DNA of 64,000 nucleotides from an uncultured Paracoccaceae bacterium (GTDB lineage Bacteria > Pseudomonadota > Alphaproteobacteria > Rhodobacterales > Rhodobacteraceae). Where the stretch lies: the NCBI GenBank assembly GCA_937983405.1, contig CALJZN010000003.1, forward strand, positions 17,135 to 81,134. The letters are read 5' to 3'. Numbering within the stretch: the stretch's first letter is position 1; every line of letters starts with the position of its first letter. A model generated the notes under the pieces. The model worked only from the letters and a program-made list of their open reading frames with translations. It was not told the DNA's origin and ran no database searches. The position numbers were made by a program, and so were the translations under genes. This document shows positions 39,960-48,351 of this stretch, one piece after another.

Positions 39960-40355
39960 ATGAGCGCGCTTCTCTCCACCCTGGCGCTCAGCGCCTCGGC
40001 GATGCAGGCCCAGGCCATGCGGCTGCGCCTTGTCTCCGAGAACATCGCCAACAGCGACACCCCGGGCTACCGCCGCAAGACCGTGGCCTTCGAGGCCGGG
40101 CCGGCCGGCGCCGGCGACGGCCCCGCGGGTGTGCGCCTGTCGCCCGTGCGGCTCGACCGGTCCGAGCTCGTGCGCATCCACGACCCGGGCCATCCGCTCG
40201 CCGACGCCAGCGGCAGCTACCGGGGCTCGAACGTGAACCTGATGATCGAGGTCGCCGACGCCCGCGAGGCCCAGCGAAGCTACGAGGCCAATCTTTCGAT
40301 GTTCGACCAGGCGCGGCAGATGTCCTCCGCGCTGCTCGACCTTCTGAAGCGCTAG
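39960..40355 (+). CDS. flgC: Flagellar basal-body rod protein
   Basis: LRLVSENIANSDTPGYRRKTVAFE; SNVNLMIEVADAREAQRSYEANLSMFDQARQM. Confidence 0.93.
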   Translation: MSALLSTLALSASAMQAQAMRLRLVSENIANSDTPGYRRKTVAFEAGPAGAGDGPAGVRLSPVRLDRSELVRIHDPGHPLADASGSYRGSNVNLMIEVADAREAQRSYEANLSMFDQARQMSSALLDLLKR

Positions 40356-40366
40356 GAGGCGCTGCC

Positions 40367-40657
40367 ATGACCGTCCATCCCGTCCGTGCCGCCCAGGCCT
40401 ACGCCGCCGCCCGCCCCGCGACCGCCCCCGAACCCCGTTCCCCCGCGCCCGAGACCCATCTGGCCCGGCTGGCGTCGAGCTTCGCCCGCACCCTGCAGGA
40501 GGGCGAGGCCGCCAGTCTCGACGCGATGGCGGGCACGGCCGACCATCACCGCCTCGTCCATGCGCTGACCCAGTCGGCGCTCGCCGTCGAGACGACGGTC
40601 GCGGTGCGCAACAAGGTCGTCGAGGCCTATCAGGAAATCCTGCGGATGCCGGTCTGA
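40367..40657 (+). CDS. fliE: Flagellar hook-basal body complex protein
   Basis: MTVHPVRAAQAYAAARP...SLDAMAGTADHHRLVHALTQSALAVETTVAVRNKVVEAYQEILRMPV. Confidence 0.9.
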   Translation: MTVHPVRAAQAYAAARPATAPEPRSPAPETHLARLASSFARTLQEGEAASLDAMAGTADHHRLVHALTQSALAVETTVAVRNKVVEAYQEILRMPV

Positions 40658-40660
40658 ACC

Positions 40661-40927
40661 ATGGACGACCTGATCTTCCAGGACACCCTGCGCCAGGCGT
40701 TGTGGACGGCGGTGGTGATCGCCGCGCCGCTGCTCAGCGTGGCGCTGGTCGCGGGGCTGGCCATCGGCCTGGTCCAGGCGCTGACCTCGGTGCAGGAGAT
40801 GACGCTGACCTTCGTGCCCAAGGTTGCAGCGATGATGCTCGTCTTCTGGGTGTCGATGAGCTTCATGACCGCGACCCTCGTCACCTTCTTCCACGACCGC
40901 ATCCTGCCTCTGGTCGCGTCGGGCTGA
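40661..40927 (+). CDS. fliQ: Flagellar export apparatus protein
   Basis: 88 aa MDDLIFQDTLRQALWTAVVIAAPLLSVALVAGLAIGLVQALTSVQEMTLTFVPKV. Confidence 0.93.
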   Translation: MDDLIFQDTLRQALWTAVVIAAPLLSVALVAGLAIGLVQALTSVQEMTLTFVPKVAAMMLVFWVSMSFMTATLVTFFHDRILPLVASG

Positions 40928-40936
40928 GGCGCGCCG

Positions 40937-41653
40937 ATGGACACCCCCGGATATGTCGCGATCACCCGCCAGTCGGGCCTCCTGCGCGAGATGCAGGCGC
41001 TGGCGCACAACCTTGCCAACCTCTCGACCACCGGCTTCCGGCGCGAGGGGGTGATCTTCGCCGAGCATGTCCGCCGCCTCGGTGCGGGCGAGCCTGCGGT
41101 GGCGATGGCCCATGCCAGCGCAAGGGTGACAAGCCTCGCGCAGGGCCCGCTGGCCGCGACCGGCGCGCCGTTCGACTTTGCCGTCGAGGGGCAGGGCTTC
41201 TTCCTGATCGACACGCCGGGCGGCGAGCGGCTGACGCGCGCGGGTCGGTTCACCCCCAACGCCGAGGGCGAGCTGGTCACCCCCGAGGGCCACCGCCTGC
41301 TCGACGCCGCGGGCGCGCCGGTCTTCGTGCCCCCCGGCGCACGCGAGGTGCGGCTGGGCAGCGACGGGACGCTGGCGGCCGACGGGCTGCCCGTGGCGCA
41401 GATCGGCCTTTACCGCCCGGCCGCGGGCAGCGCGCTTGCGCGCGAGGCAGGCACGCTGCTGGTGCCCGAGGGCGGGGTCGAGCCGGCGGAGGACGGGCGC
41501 CTTCTCCAGGGCTTTCTCGAGGAGTCGAACGTCGAGCCGGTGACCGAGCTCGCCCGGATGATCGAGGTGCAGCGCGCCTACGAGCTCGGCCAGAGCTTTC
41601 TCGACCGCGAGGACGACCGCATCCGCACCGTGATCCGCACCCTTGGCAGCTAG
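40937..41653 (+). CDS. flgF: Flagellar basal-body rod protein
   Basis: QSGLLREMQALAHNLANLSTTGFRREGVIF; LLQGFLEESNVEPVTELARMIEVQRAYE. Confidence 0.92.
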   Translation: MDTPGYVAITRQSGLLREMQALAHNLANLSTTGFRREGVIFAEHVRRLGAGEPAVAMAHASARVTSLAQGPLAATGAPFDFAVEGQGFFLIDTPGGERLTRAGRFTPNAEGELVTPEGHRLLDAAGAPVFVPPGAREVRLGSDGTLAADGLPVAQIGLYRPAAGSALAREAGTLLVPEGGVEPAEDGRLLQGFLEESNVEPVTELARMIEVQRAYELGQSFLDREDDRIRTVIRTLGS

Positions 41654-41661
41654 GAGGCCCC

Positions 41662-42447
41662 ATGCGCGCCCTGCACATCGCCGCGACCGGAATGGCCGCC
41701 CAGACCCTGAAGGTCGAGGTGGTCTCGAACAACCTCGCCAACATGAGCACCACGGGCTACAACGCCCGCCGGGCCGAGTTCGCCGACCTGCACTACCAGC
41801 AGATGTCGCGCGCCGGCACGATCACCGCCGCCGACGGCACGGTGCTGCCCACGGGCATCCAGATCGGCCTCGGCGTGCGCCCGGCGGCGGTGACGGTGAT
41901 GCTCGCCCAGGGCGCGCTCAGCCAGACCGGGGGCGATCTCGACGTGGCGATCGAGGGACGCGGCTATCTCGAGGTGACGCTGCCTTCGGGCCAGTCGGGC
42001 TACACCCGCGACGGCGGGCTCAAGCGCTCGCCGGACGGGCTGATCGTCACCTCCGACGGCTATCCGGTGGTGCCCGGCATCACCATCCCCAACGACGCCC
42101 GCGCGATCTCGATCAACGCCGCGGGCGAGGTCTGGGCCTATTTCGCCGACCGGGTGCAGCCCGAGCAGCTCGGCGCCCTCACGCTTGCGGCCTTCGCCAA
42201 CGAGAAGGGCCTCGAGGCGATCGGCTCGAACCTCTACCTCGAGACCGCCGCCTCCGGTCCCGCCATTGTCGGCGCCCCGGGCGAGGACGGGCTCGGCACC
42301 CTGCGCCAGGGCTATCTCGAGGACAGCTCGGTCGATGCCGTGCGCGAGGTCACCGAACTCATCAAGGCGCAGCGCGGCTACGAGCTCAACGCCAAGGTCA
42401 TCTCCGCCGCCGACCAGATGCTCGCGGCGACGACGCAGGTGCGCTGA
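41662..42447 (+). CDS. flgG: Flagellar basal-body rod protein
   Basis: MRALHIAATGMAAQTLKVEVVSNNLANMSTTGYNARRAEFADL; LEDSSVDAVREVTELIKAQRGYELNAKVI. Confidence 0.94.
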   Translation: MRALHIAATGMAAQTLKVEVVSNNLANMSTTGYNARRAEFADLHYQQMSRAGTITAADGTVLPTGIQIGLGVRPAAVTVMLAQGALSQTGGDLDVAIEGRGYLEVTLPSGQSGYTRDGGLKRSPDGLIVTSDGYPVVPGITIPNDARAISINAAGEVWAYFADRVQPEQLGALTLAAFANEKGLEAIGSNLYLETAASGPAIVGAPGEDGLGTLRQGYLEDSSVDAVREVTELIKAQRGYELNAKVISAADQMLAATTQVR

Positions 42448-42968
42448 TGCGAGCGCCGCTTGCCCCGTCGATCCTTGCCCTGTCGATCCTTGCCCCGTCG
42501 ATCCTTGCCCCGGCGATCCTTGCCCTGTCGATCCTTGCCCTGTCGCTGGTCGCGCTGCCGCTGCCGGCGACGGCCGAGACGGTGGTGGCCGCGCGCACCA
42601 TCCGCGCCACCGCCATCCTCGGCCCCGGCGATGTCGCGCTGATCCCGGCCGATGTGCCCGGCGCGCTCTCCGACCCGGCTGCGGCGGTGGGGCTCGAGGC
42701 CCGCGTCATCCTGCACGCCGGCCGGCCGATCCGGCCGGGCGATCTCGGCCCGCCCGCGCTGGTCGAGCGCAACGGCCTCGTCACTCTGGTCTATCGCGCC
42801 GGGGGCCTCGCCATCACCGCCGAGGGCCGCGCGCTGGCCCGCGGTGGCGCGGGCGATGCGGTCCGCGTGCTCAACCTCGCCTCGCGCAGCACGGTCACGG
42901 GCGTCGTCGGCCCCGACGGCCGGGTGCATGTCGCCGGCCCCCTTACCCGTCCTGCGGAGGCGCGCTGA
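42447..42968 (+). CDS. flgA: Flagellar P-ring assembly chaperone
   Basis: Repetitive signal peptide then AETVVAARTIRATAILGPGDVALIPADVPGA...VLNLASRSTVTGVVGPDGRVHV. Confidence 0.88.
   Translation: MRAPLAPSILALSILAPSILAPAILALSILALSLVALPLPATAETVVAARTIRATAILGPGDVALIPADVPGALSDPAAAVGLEARVILHAGRPIRPGDLGPPALVERNGLVTLVYRAGGLAITAEGRALARGGAGDAVRVLNLASRSTVTGVVGPDGRVHVAGPLTRPAEAR
42459..42548. repeat. Six 15-bp tandem repeats (CTTGCCC[C/T]G[T/G]CGATC) in the flgA signal-peptide coding region
   Basis: Units at 42459, 42474, 42489, 42504, 42519 and 42534; encode repeating (S/A)ILA(P/L). Confidence 0.95.
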
Positions 42969-43690
42969 TGCTTCGCCTTGCCCTTATCCTTCTGGCCGCG
43001 CTCGCCGCCTGCGGCCGGCTTGAGGATGTCGGCCGGGCGCCCGGCTTCGATCCGCTCGACGGCAGCCACGAGCATCACGCGATCTATTCCGCCGCCCTGC
43101 CCGAGGTTCAGGACAAGGTCCGCGCCGCCGACGCGGCCTCGCTCTGGAGCACCGGCCAGCGCTCGCTCCTGGGCAACCGCCGGGCGGCGCGGCGGGGCGA
43201 CATCCTGACCGTGGTGATCGCGATCGACGAGCGGGCCGAGATCTCCAACGCCACCGGCCGCAGCCGCAGCGGCAGCGATACCATGTCGATCCCGCAGTTC
43301 CTCGGCCTGCCGCAGCGCGCGGACCGCGGCCTGCCACCGGGGGCGAGCCTGGCCGATGCGGTCGATACCGCCTCGGCCAGCCGCTACCGCGGCGAGGGTT
43401 CGGTGCGGCGGACCGAGAAGCTGACCATGCGCATCGCCGCCACGGTGGTGGAGGAGCTGCCCAACGGCGTCCTGCGCATCGAGGGCAGCCAGCAGGTGCG
43501 TGTCAACTTCGAGCTGCGCGACCTCGTGGTGTCGGGCTATGTCCGGCCCGAGGACATCTCGCGCCAGAACGAGATCACCTACGACCGAATCGCCGGGGCG
43601 CGCATCGCCTATGGCGGGCGGGGGCAGATCACCGACGTCCAGCAGCCGCGCTACGGCCAGCAGATCGCCGACATCCTGCTGCCGTTCTGA
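42968..43690 (+). CDS. flgH: Flagellar L-ring protein
   Basis: Lipoprotein signal LALILLAALAACG; SLWSTGQRSLLGNRRAARRGDILTVVIAIDERAEISNATGRSRS...PEDISRQNEITYDRIAGARIAYGGRGQI. Confidence 0.94.
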   Translation: MLRLALILLAALAACGRLEDVGRAPGFDPLDGSHEHHAIYSAALPEVQDKVRAADAASLWSTGQRSLLGNRRAARRGDILTVVIAIDERAEISNATGRSRSGSDTMSIPQFLGLPQRADRGLPPGASLADAVDTASASRYRGEGSVRRTEKLTMRIAATVVEELPNGVLRIEGSQQVRVNFELRDLVVSGYVRPEDISRQNEITYDRIAGARIAYGGRGQITDVQQPRYGQQIADILLPF

Positions 43691-43698
43691 GGACTGCC

Positions 43699-44142
43699 AT
43701 GCGCATGCTCCTGCCCCTGCTCGTGGTGCTTCTCGCGGCGGCGGCCGGGGCGGGGGCAGGCCTCGTCCTGCGCCCGGCGCCGGAGGCCCCGGCGGCGGCC
43801 CCCCCCGCCGACAGCCGGCCGCGGGAGTTCGCGCGCCTGCCCAACCAGTTCGTCGTGCCGCTGCTCGAAGGCGGGCAGGTGCGCTCGCTGGTCATCCTGT
43901 CGCTCACGGTCGAGACGGTCGCGGGCGGCACCGATGCGGTCTTCTCGCGCGAACCGAAGCTGCGCGATGCCTTCCTGCAGGTCCTGTTCGACCATGCCAA
44001 TGCGGGCGGCTTCCGCGGCGCCTTCACCGCCGGCAGCGCGCTGGGCGCCCTGCGCGACGCGCTGCGCGAGGCGGCGGTGCGCATCGCGGGAAATGTGGTC
44101 CTCGATGTGCTGATCGTCGACATTGCCCGCCAGGACGCCTGA
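43699..44142 (+). CDS. fliL: Flagellar basal body-associated protein
   Basis: N-terminal TM; ARLPNQFVVPLLEGGQVRSLVILSLTVETVAGGTDAVFSREPKLRDAFLQVLFDHANAGGFRGAF. Confidence 0.87.
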   Translation: MRMLLPLLVVLLAAAAGAGAGLVLRPAPEAPAAAPPADSRPREFARLPNQFVVPLLEGGQVRSLVILSLTVETVAGGTDAVFSREPKLRDAFLQVLFDHANAGGFRGAFTAGSALGALRDALREAAVRIAGNVVLDVLIVDIARQDA

Positions 44143-44198
44143 GCCTGCCGGGATGCCTGAGCCTGCCGGGGTGCCTGAGCCTGCCGGACAGCCTGAGC
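44137..44198. repeat. 18-bp tandem repeat (GCCTGAGCCTGCCGGrrk), 3.5 copies, spanning fliL stop codon
   Basis: gcctgagcctgccgggat / gcctgagcctgccggggt / gcctgagcctgccggaca / gcctgagc. Confidence 0.92.
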
Positions 44199-44350
44199 GC
44201 GCCGCCACGCGGCCGCCGGCGGCCCCGACCCGCGGCGGCGGTTGCAGCCCGCGTCGGCACCGCGGGCCGGCCAAGGGGCGGGAAGCGCGGGGGTCGGACA
44301 TACCCCATGCATCAATCGTGGGCTGCGTCGCGCCCGGCGCTTGCGCCGCC

Positions 44351-44400
44351 CTGTGTCGCACCCCCCCCTGTGTCGCACCCCCCCTGTGTCGCACCCCCCG
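44351..44400. repeat. 16-17-bp tandem repeat CTGTGTCGCACCCCCC, three copies
   Basis: ctgtgtcgcaccccccc / ctgtgtcgcacccccc / ctgtgtcgcacccccc. Confidence 0.9.
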
Positions 44401-44505
44401 GCGTCCCACCCCGCGACGGGCGGGCCTCACGGCACCCAGGCACGCCGGAGGGGCGCTTGGCGCACCCCGCGCCGCGCCGCCACCCTGCCGCGCCGGCATC
44501 GGGCG

Positions 44506-44589
44506 TGGTGGGCGACCCTGGAATCGAACCAGGCATGGGTCTCCCCGGCGGAGTTACAGTCCGCTGCCGCACCTTGCAGCACGTCGCCC
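44506..44589 (-). tRNA. tRNA-Tyr(GTA), CCA encoded
   Basis: Reverse strand GGGCGACGTGCTGCAAGGTGCGGCAGCGGACTGTAACTCCGCCGGGGAGACCCATGCCTGGTTCGATTCCAGGGTCGCCCACCA; anticodon loop CTGTAAC, long variable region, 7-bp acceptor. Confidence 0.94.
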
Positions 44590-44723
44590 GACCGGCCGGG
44601 GGATAGCGAAGGGCCCCCCGGGCGTCAACCGGAATCCGTCCCGGCCGGCCCTTGCGCTTGCCCCCCGCGCCGGCCCACTCTGCCGCGCGGAGCCCGCGGG
44701 CGAGGGGACGAGGGGCGGGGCGG

Positions 44724-45512
44724 ATGAAGAAGCCGGCCTGGGTGATCGAGAAGGAGCGCGCGCGCCGGGCGGCGGCGGCCGAAACGGTTTGGCTGTTCGG
44801 CCTGCATGCGGTGCGCGACGCGCTGATGAACCCCGCGCGCGAGCGGCTGCGGCTGATCGCCACCCCGAACGCCGCCGACAGGCTCGCCGAGGCCATCGCT
44901 GCGGCGGGCATCGCGCCCGAGATCGCCGACCCACGCCGCTTTCCCGCCCCGCTCGATCCCGGCTCGGTCCACCAGGGCGCGGCGCTCGAGGTCCGGCCGC
45001 TCGACTGGGGCGGCCTGCGCGACCGCTGCGACCCGCGCGCGCCCGGCGGGCCTGCCGTGCTGCTCGACCGGGTGACCGACCCCCACAACGTGGGCGCCAT
45101 CCTGCGCTCGGCCGAGGTGTTCGGCGCCCGCGCGGTGATCGCGCCCGCGCATCACGCGGCGCCCGAGACCGGGGCGCTGGCCAAGGCCGCGAGCGGCGCG
45201 CTGGAGCGCCTGCCCTACCTGCGCGTGCGCAATCTGGCCGATGCCATGCAGGCGTTGCGGGCGATGGGCTGGCACCTGCTCGGCCTCGACGGCGCGGCGC
45301 AGGTCACACTGTCCGAGGGGCTGCGGGCGGCCGGCTCCGCCCCGGTGGGCCTGGTCCTCGGGGCCGAGGGGCCGGGCCTGCGCGCGCGCACGCGGGAGAC
45401 CTGCGATGCCCTCGTGCGCATCCCGGCGGCGGGGGCCTTCGGGTCGCTCAACGTCTCGAACGCCGCCGCCGTCGCGCTTTACGCCACGACCCTTGCGGCG
45501 CACGGCGCGTGA
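44724..45512 (+). CDS. rlmB: 23S rRNA (guanosine-2'-O-)-methyltransferase, TrmH/SpoU family
   Basis: WLFGLHAVRDALMNPARERLRLIATPNA; LLDRVTDPHNVGAILRSAEVFGARAVIAP; LVLGAEGPGLRARTRE; SLNVSNAAAVALY. Confidence 0.9.
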   Translation: MKKPAWVIEKERARRAAAAETVWLFGLHAVRDALMNPARERLRLIATPNAADRLAEAIAAAGIAPEIADPRRFPAPLDPGSVHQGAALEVRPLDWGGLRDRCDPRAPGGPAVLLDRVTDPHNVGAILRSAEVFGARAVIAPAHHAAPETGALAKAASGALERLPYLRVRNLADAMQALRAMGWHLLGLDGAAQVTLSEGLRAAGSAPVGLVLGAEGPGLRARTRETCDALVRIPAAGAFGSLNVSNAAAVALYATTLAAHGA

Positions 45513-45601
45513 CAGGGCTTCACGCTTGCGGGAGGGCGCTTTCCCGGCGTGGGCGAATCCGTCATTTCTGCACGGCATGTTGCCGGAGCCCAACCCAGCC
45601 C

Positions 45602-46120
45602 ATGACCGCGTTCCCTGCGATCCACCCTGTCCGCCGCAAGACCCTGCGCCTGACGGCCCTTCTGCGGCTGCTTCTGGCCCTTCTGGTCCCGGCCGCGGCG
45701 CAGGCCGATCCGCAGGCGCTGACGGCGGCGGCCCTAGCGCCGCCGGTCGCGCGGGTGTTCGCGCCGGCGGGCCTGGCGCTGGGCGGGCATGACGCGGTTG
45801 CCTATTTCACCGAAAGCCGTGCCGTTCCCGGCAACCCGGCAATGGCGCTGCGCTGGCGCGGCGCCGTCTGGCGCTTCGCCTCGCCGGCCAATCTTGCCGC
45901 GTTCGAATCGAATCCCACCGCCTACGCCCCGCAGTTCGGCGGCTATTGCGCCTATGCGATGAGCCAGGGCATGGCCCTGTCGGGCGACCCGACGGCCTTC
46001 GCCGTTCTCGACGGGCGCCTGTATCTGGCGCACAACCCCGAGATCCTGCGGCAACTTGCGTCCGATCCCGCGCGCGTCATCGACATGGCCCGGAGGTTCT
46101 GGCCCGAATTGCGGCGGTAG
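45602..46120 (+). CDS. Secreted YHS domain-containing protein
   Basis: In-frame end of ORF 44123..46120; signal peptide, LGGHDAVAYFTESRAVPGNPAMALRWRGAVWRFASPANLAAFESNPTAYAPQFGGYCAYAMSQG. Confidence 0.87.
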   Translation: MTAFPAIHPVRRKTLRLTALLRLLLALLVPAAAQADPQALTAAALAPPVARVFAPAGLALGGHDAVAYFTESRAVPGNPAMALRWRGAVWRFASPANLAAFESNPTAYAPQFGGYCAYAMSQGMALSGDPTAFAVLDGRLYLAHNPEILRQLASDPARVIDMARRFWPELRR

Positions 46121-46169
46121 GGCGGCGCGCGGTCGCCGGGCCGCCCCGCCCGGTCGCCCGTCGCCGCGG

Positions 46170-48290
46170 TCAGGCAAAGGCGATCTGCCCCCATACCCCC
46201 GTCAGGAAGTCGTCCGCGGCGGCACCGCCCCGGACCAGGATGCACAGGTCGCCCGCGGCAATCTGCACCGCGCCCGCGTCGGTCAGGCACATGTTCCCGG
46301 CGAGGAAATCCTCGGCGGTGAAGCCGTCGAACAGCAGGCCCAGCGCAGCAAGGTCGATCATGTCCTGCGCGGGGTCGAAGTCGGTGATGGTGTTCGGCGC
46401 CTTGTCGGCCGCGTCGGCGCCGAACACGAAGATGTCCGCCCCCGCGCCGCCCGTCAGCACGTCGGCGCCCGCCCCGGCGACGAGCACGTCGTCCCCGCTG
46501 CCGCCCAGCAGGGTGTCGTTGCCCGCGCCGCCGTCCAGCGTGTCGTTGCCCGCGCCGCCCGCCAGCAGGTCGTGGCCGTCCTCGCCGTGAAGCCGGTCGT
46601 CGTCCGAGCCGCCGTCGAGCGTGTCGTTGCCGGCCCCGCCGTGGAGCGTGTCGAGCCCCTTGCCGCCGAAGATCACATCGTCGCCGGCATCGCCAAGGGC
46701 GAGGTCGTCCTGCTCGCCGCCGTGAAGCGTATCGTTGCCCGTGCCGCCGAAGAGCGTGTCGTTGCCGGTATCGCCGTAGAGCAGGTCGCTGCCCGCCCCG
46801 CCCTCGATCAGGTCGTTGTCCCTGCCGCCATAGGCGGTGTCGTCGCCGGCCTCGCCCGCGATGCGGTCGTCGCCGCTGCCGCCGTAGAGCAGGTCGTTGC
46901 CCGCCCCGCCGAGCAGCCGGTCGGCGTCGCTGTCGCCGTGGATCGTGTCCTCGCCCGCGCCGCCGTGGAGCAGGTCGTCGCCCTTGCCGCCGCGGATCAG
47001 GTCGTTGCCGATGCCGCCCCAGGCGCGGTCGGTGCCGTCGCCGCCGTGGATCTCGTCGTCGCCCGCATCGCCATAGAGATCGTCGTTGCCGCTGCCGCCA
47101 AAGAGCGCATCGTCGCCGTCGCCGCCGTGGAGGTCGTCGCGGCCCCGGCCGCCGTCGAGCACGTCGCGGCCACTGCCGCCAAAGAGACGGTCGTTCCCGT
47201 CGCCGCCGATCAGGCTGTCGTCGCCGTCCTCGCCGTGCAGCACGTCGTTGCCCGAGCCGCCGTCGAGCGTGTCGTCGTCATCGCCGCCGAAGAGCCGGTC
47301 GCGGCCGCTGTCGCCCATCAGCCGGTCGCGGCCGCGGCCGCCGTGGAGCGTGTCGTTGCCGATGCCGCCGTCGAGGTCGTCGTCGCCGTCCTCGCCGTGA
47401 AGGACATCGTTGCCCCCCTTGCCGCGGATGCGGTCGGCGCCCGGCGTGCCGAACAGAACGTCGTTGCCGGGGGTGCCGGTGATCGGGTTCATGGACATGA
47501 TCATCATGGTGTCCTCATTACCTGGGGTGAAGGGGTCGGGCAGCGGGCCGTCGGCAGGCGCATCCCCTGCCGCGTCGGTCGCCGTGCCGGGTGGGGGCGG
47601 TTCCTTGGGCGCGTCCGCCGCAGGCGCGGCCGCGGGGGGCGGCCAGATCGCGCCGCCGTCCATGAGGGCGATGCCCGACATGCCCGGATCGATCGTGATC
47701 ACGACGTCGTCGAAATCCCTGTCGCCGCCCTTCCAGAGGTCCTCGATCCCCGGGGTGATGCGGCCCTCGGGGTGCTGCGCCAGCACCTTCGTGTGGGCCG
47801 CCCCGTCGGGGTTCAGCGCATGGGCGTCGGCGGGCCCGGCCGCGCCGTGATAGACCACGCCGCCCCGGTCCGAGGCGATCGGCGTCAGCGTGCCGTCCAT
47901 GGCGACATGGGACAGCGTCAGCGGGGTGCCGGCGCCGACGGTTCCGGGCTGGCCCTTGGCGTCCAGCAGGACGAAGGTCGCGCCGCTGTCGTCCGGCAGT
48001 TTGCCCGACTTGAACCTGTAGGCGTCCGGCACGAGGAAGACGCCCACCGTGGCGCCCTGGGGCAGAGCGAGGACGACCTTGCTTTCGCCAGGCTTCGGCG
48101 CGCCGCCGCCGGTGCGCGAGGCGTGGGCGAAGGCGATGTGGGCGTCCGAGATCGTGCCGTCCTTGCCGATCAAGTAGAGGCCATCGGCAGTGCGAAAGCC
48201 GGCGGACCCGTGCTCGAACAGGATCGTGACGTCCGACCGCGCCGCGGCCGGGTCGCCGCTGTCGTGCATGCTGGGGGAAATTGCACTCAT
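46170..48290 (-). CDS. RTX-type calcium-binding secreted protein with N-terminal DUF4114-like domain
   Basis: GIEDLWKGGDRDFDDVVITIDPG (DUF4114-like); a long run of GGxGxD nonapeptides (GGSGNDVLHGEDGDDSLIGGDGNDRLFGG...); C-terminal T1SS-type ADIFVFGADAADKAPNTITDFDPAQDMIDLAAL. Confidence 0.9.
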   Translation of the reverse strand: MSAISPSMHDSGDPAAARSDVTILFEHGSAGFRTADGLYLIGKDGTISDAHIAFAHASRTGGGAPKPGESKVVLALPQGATVGVFLVPDAYRFKSGKLPDDSGATFVLLDAKGQPGTVGAGTPLTLSHVAMDGTLTPIASDRGGVVYHGAAGPADAHALNPDGAAHTKVLAQHPEGRITPGIEDLWKGGDRDFDDVVITIDPGMSGIALMDGGAIWPPPAAAPAADAPKEPPPPGTATDAAGDAPADGPLPDPFTPGNEDTMMIMSMNPITGTPGNDVLFGTPGADRIRGKGGNDVLHGEDGDDDLDGGIGNDTLHGGRGRDRLMGDSGRDRLFGGDDDDTLDGGSGNDVLHGEDGDDSLIGGDGNDRLFGGSGRDVLDGGRGRDDLHGGDGDDALFGGSGNDDLYGDAGDDEIHGGDGTDRAWGGIGNDLIRGGKGDDLLHGGAGEDTIHGDSDADRLLGGAGNDLLYGGSGDDRIAGEAGDDTAYGGRDNDLIEGGAGSDLLYGDTGNDTLFGGTGNDTLHGGEQDDLALGDAGDDVIFGGKGLDTLHGGAGNDTLDGGSDDDRLHGEDGHDLLAGGAGNDTLDGGAGNDTLLGGSGDDVLVAGAGADVLTGGAGADIFVFGADAADKAPNTITDFDPAQDMIDLAALGLLFDGFTAEDFLAGNMCLTDAGAVQIAAGDLCILVRGGAAADDFLTGVWGQIAFA

Positions 48291-48351
48291 GTCATCTGCA
48301 CCCGGGTTGCCCGCGGCCGGGGATCCGCCGCAGGCACCGTTCCTGACGGGC

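Noticed and set aside
46440-47480. Regular 27-bp-like periodic repeats that could suggest a CRISPR array
   Set aside because: Repeats are coding, without unique spacers, and translate to GGxGxD RTX nonapeptides; no cas genes nearby.
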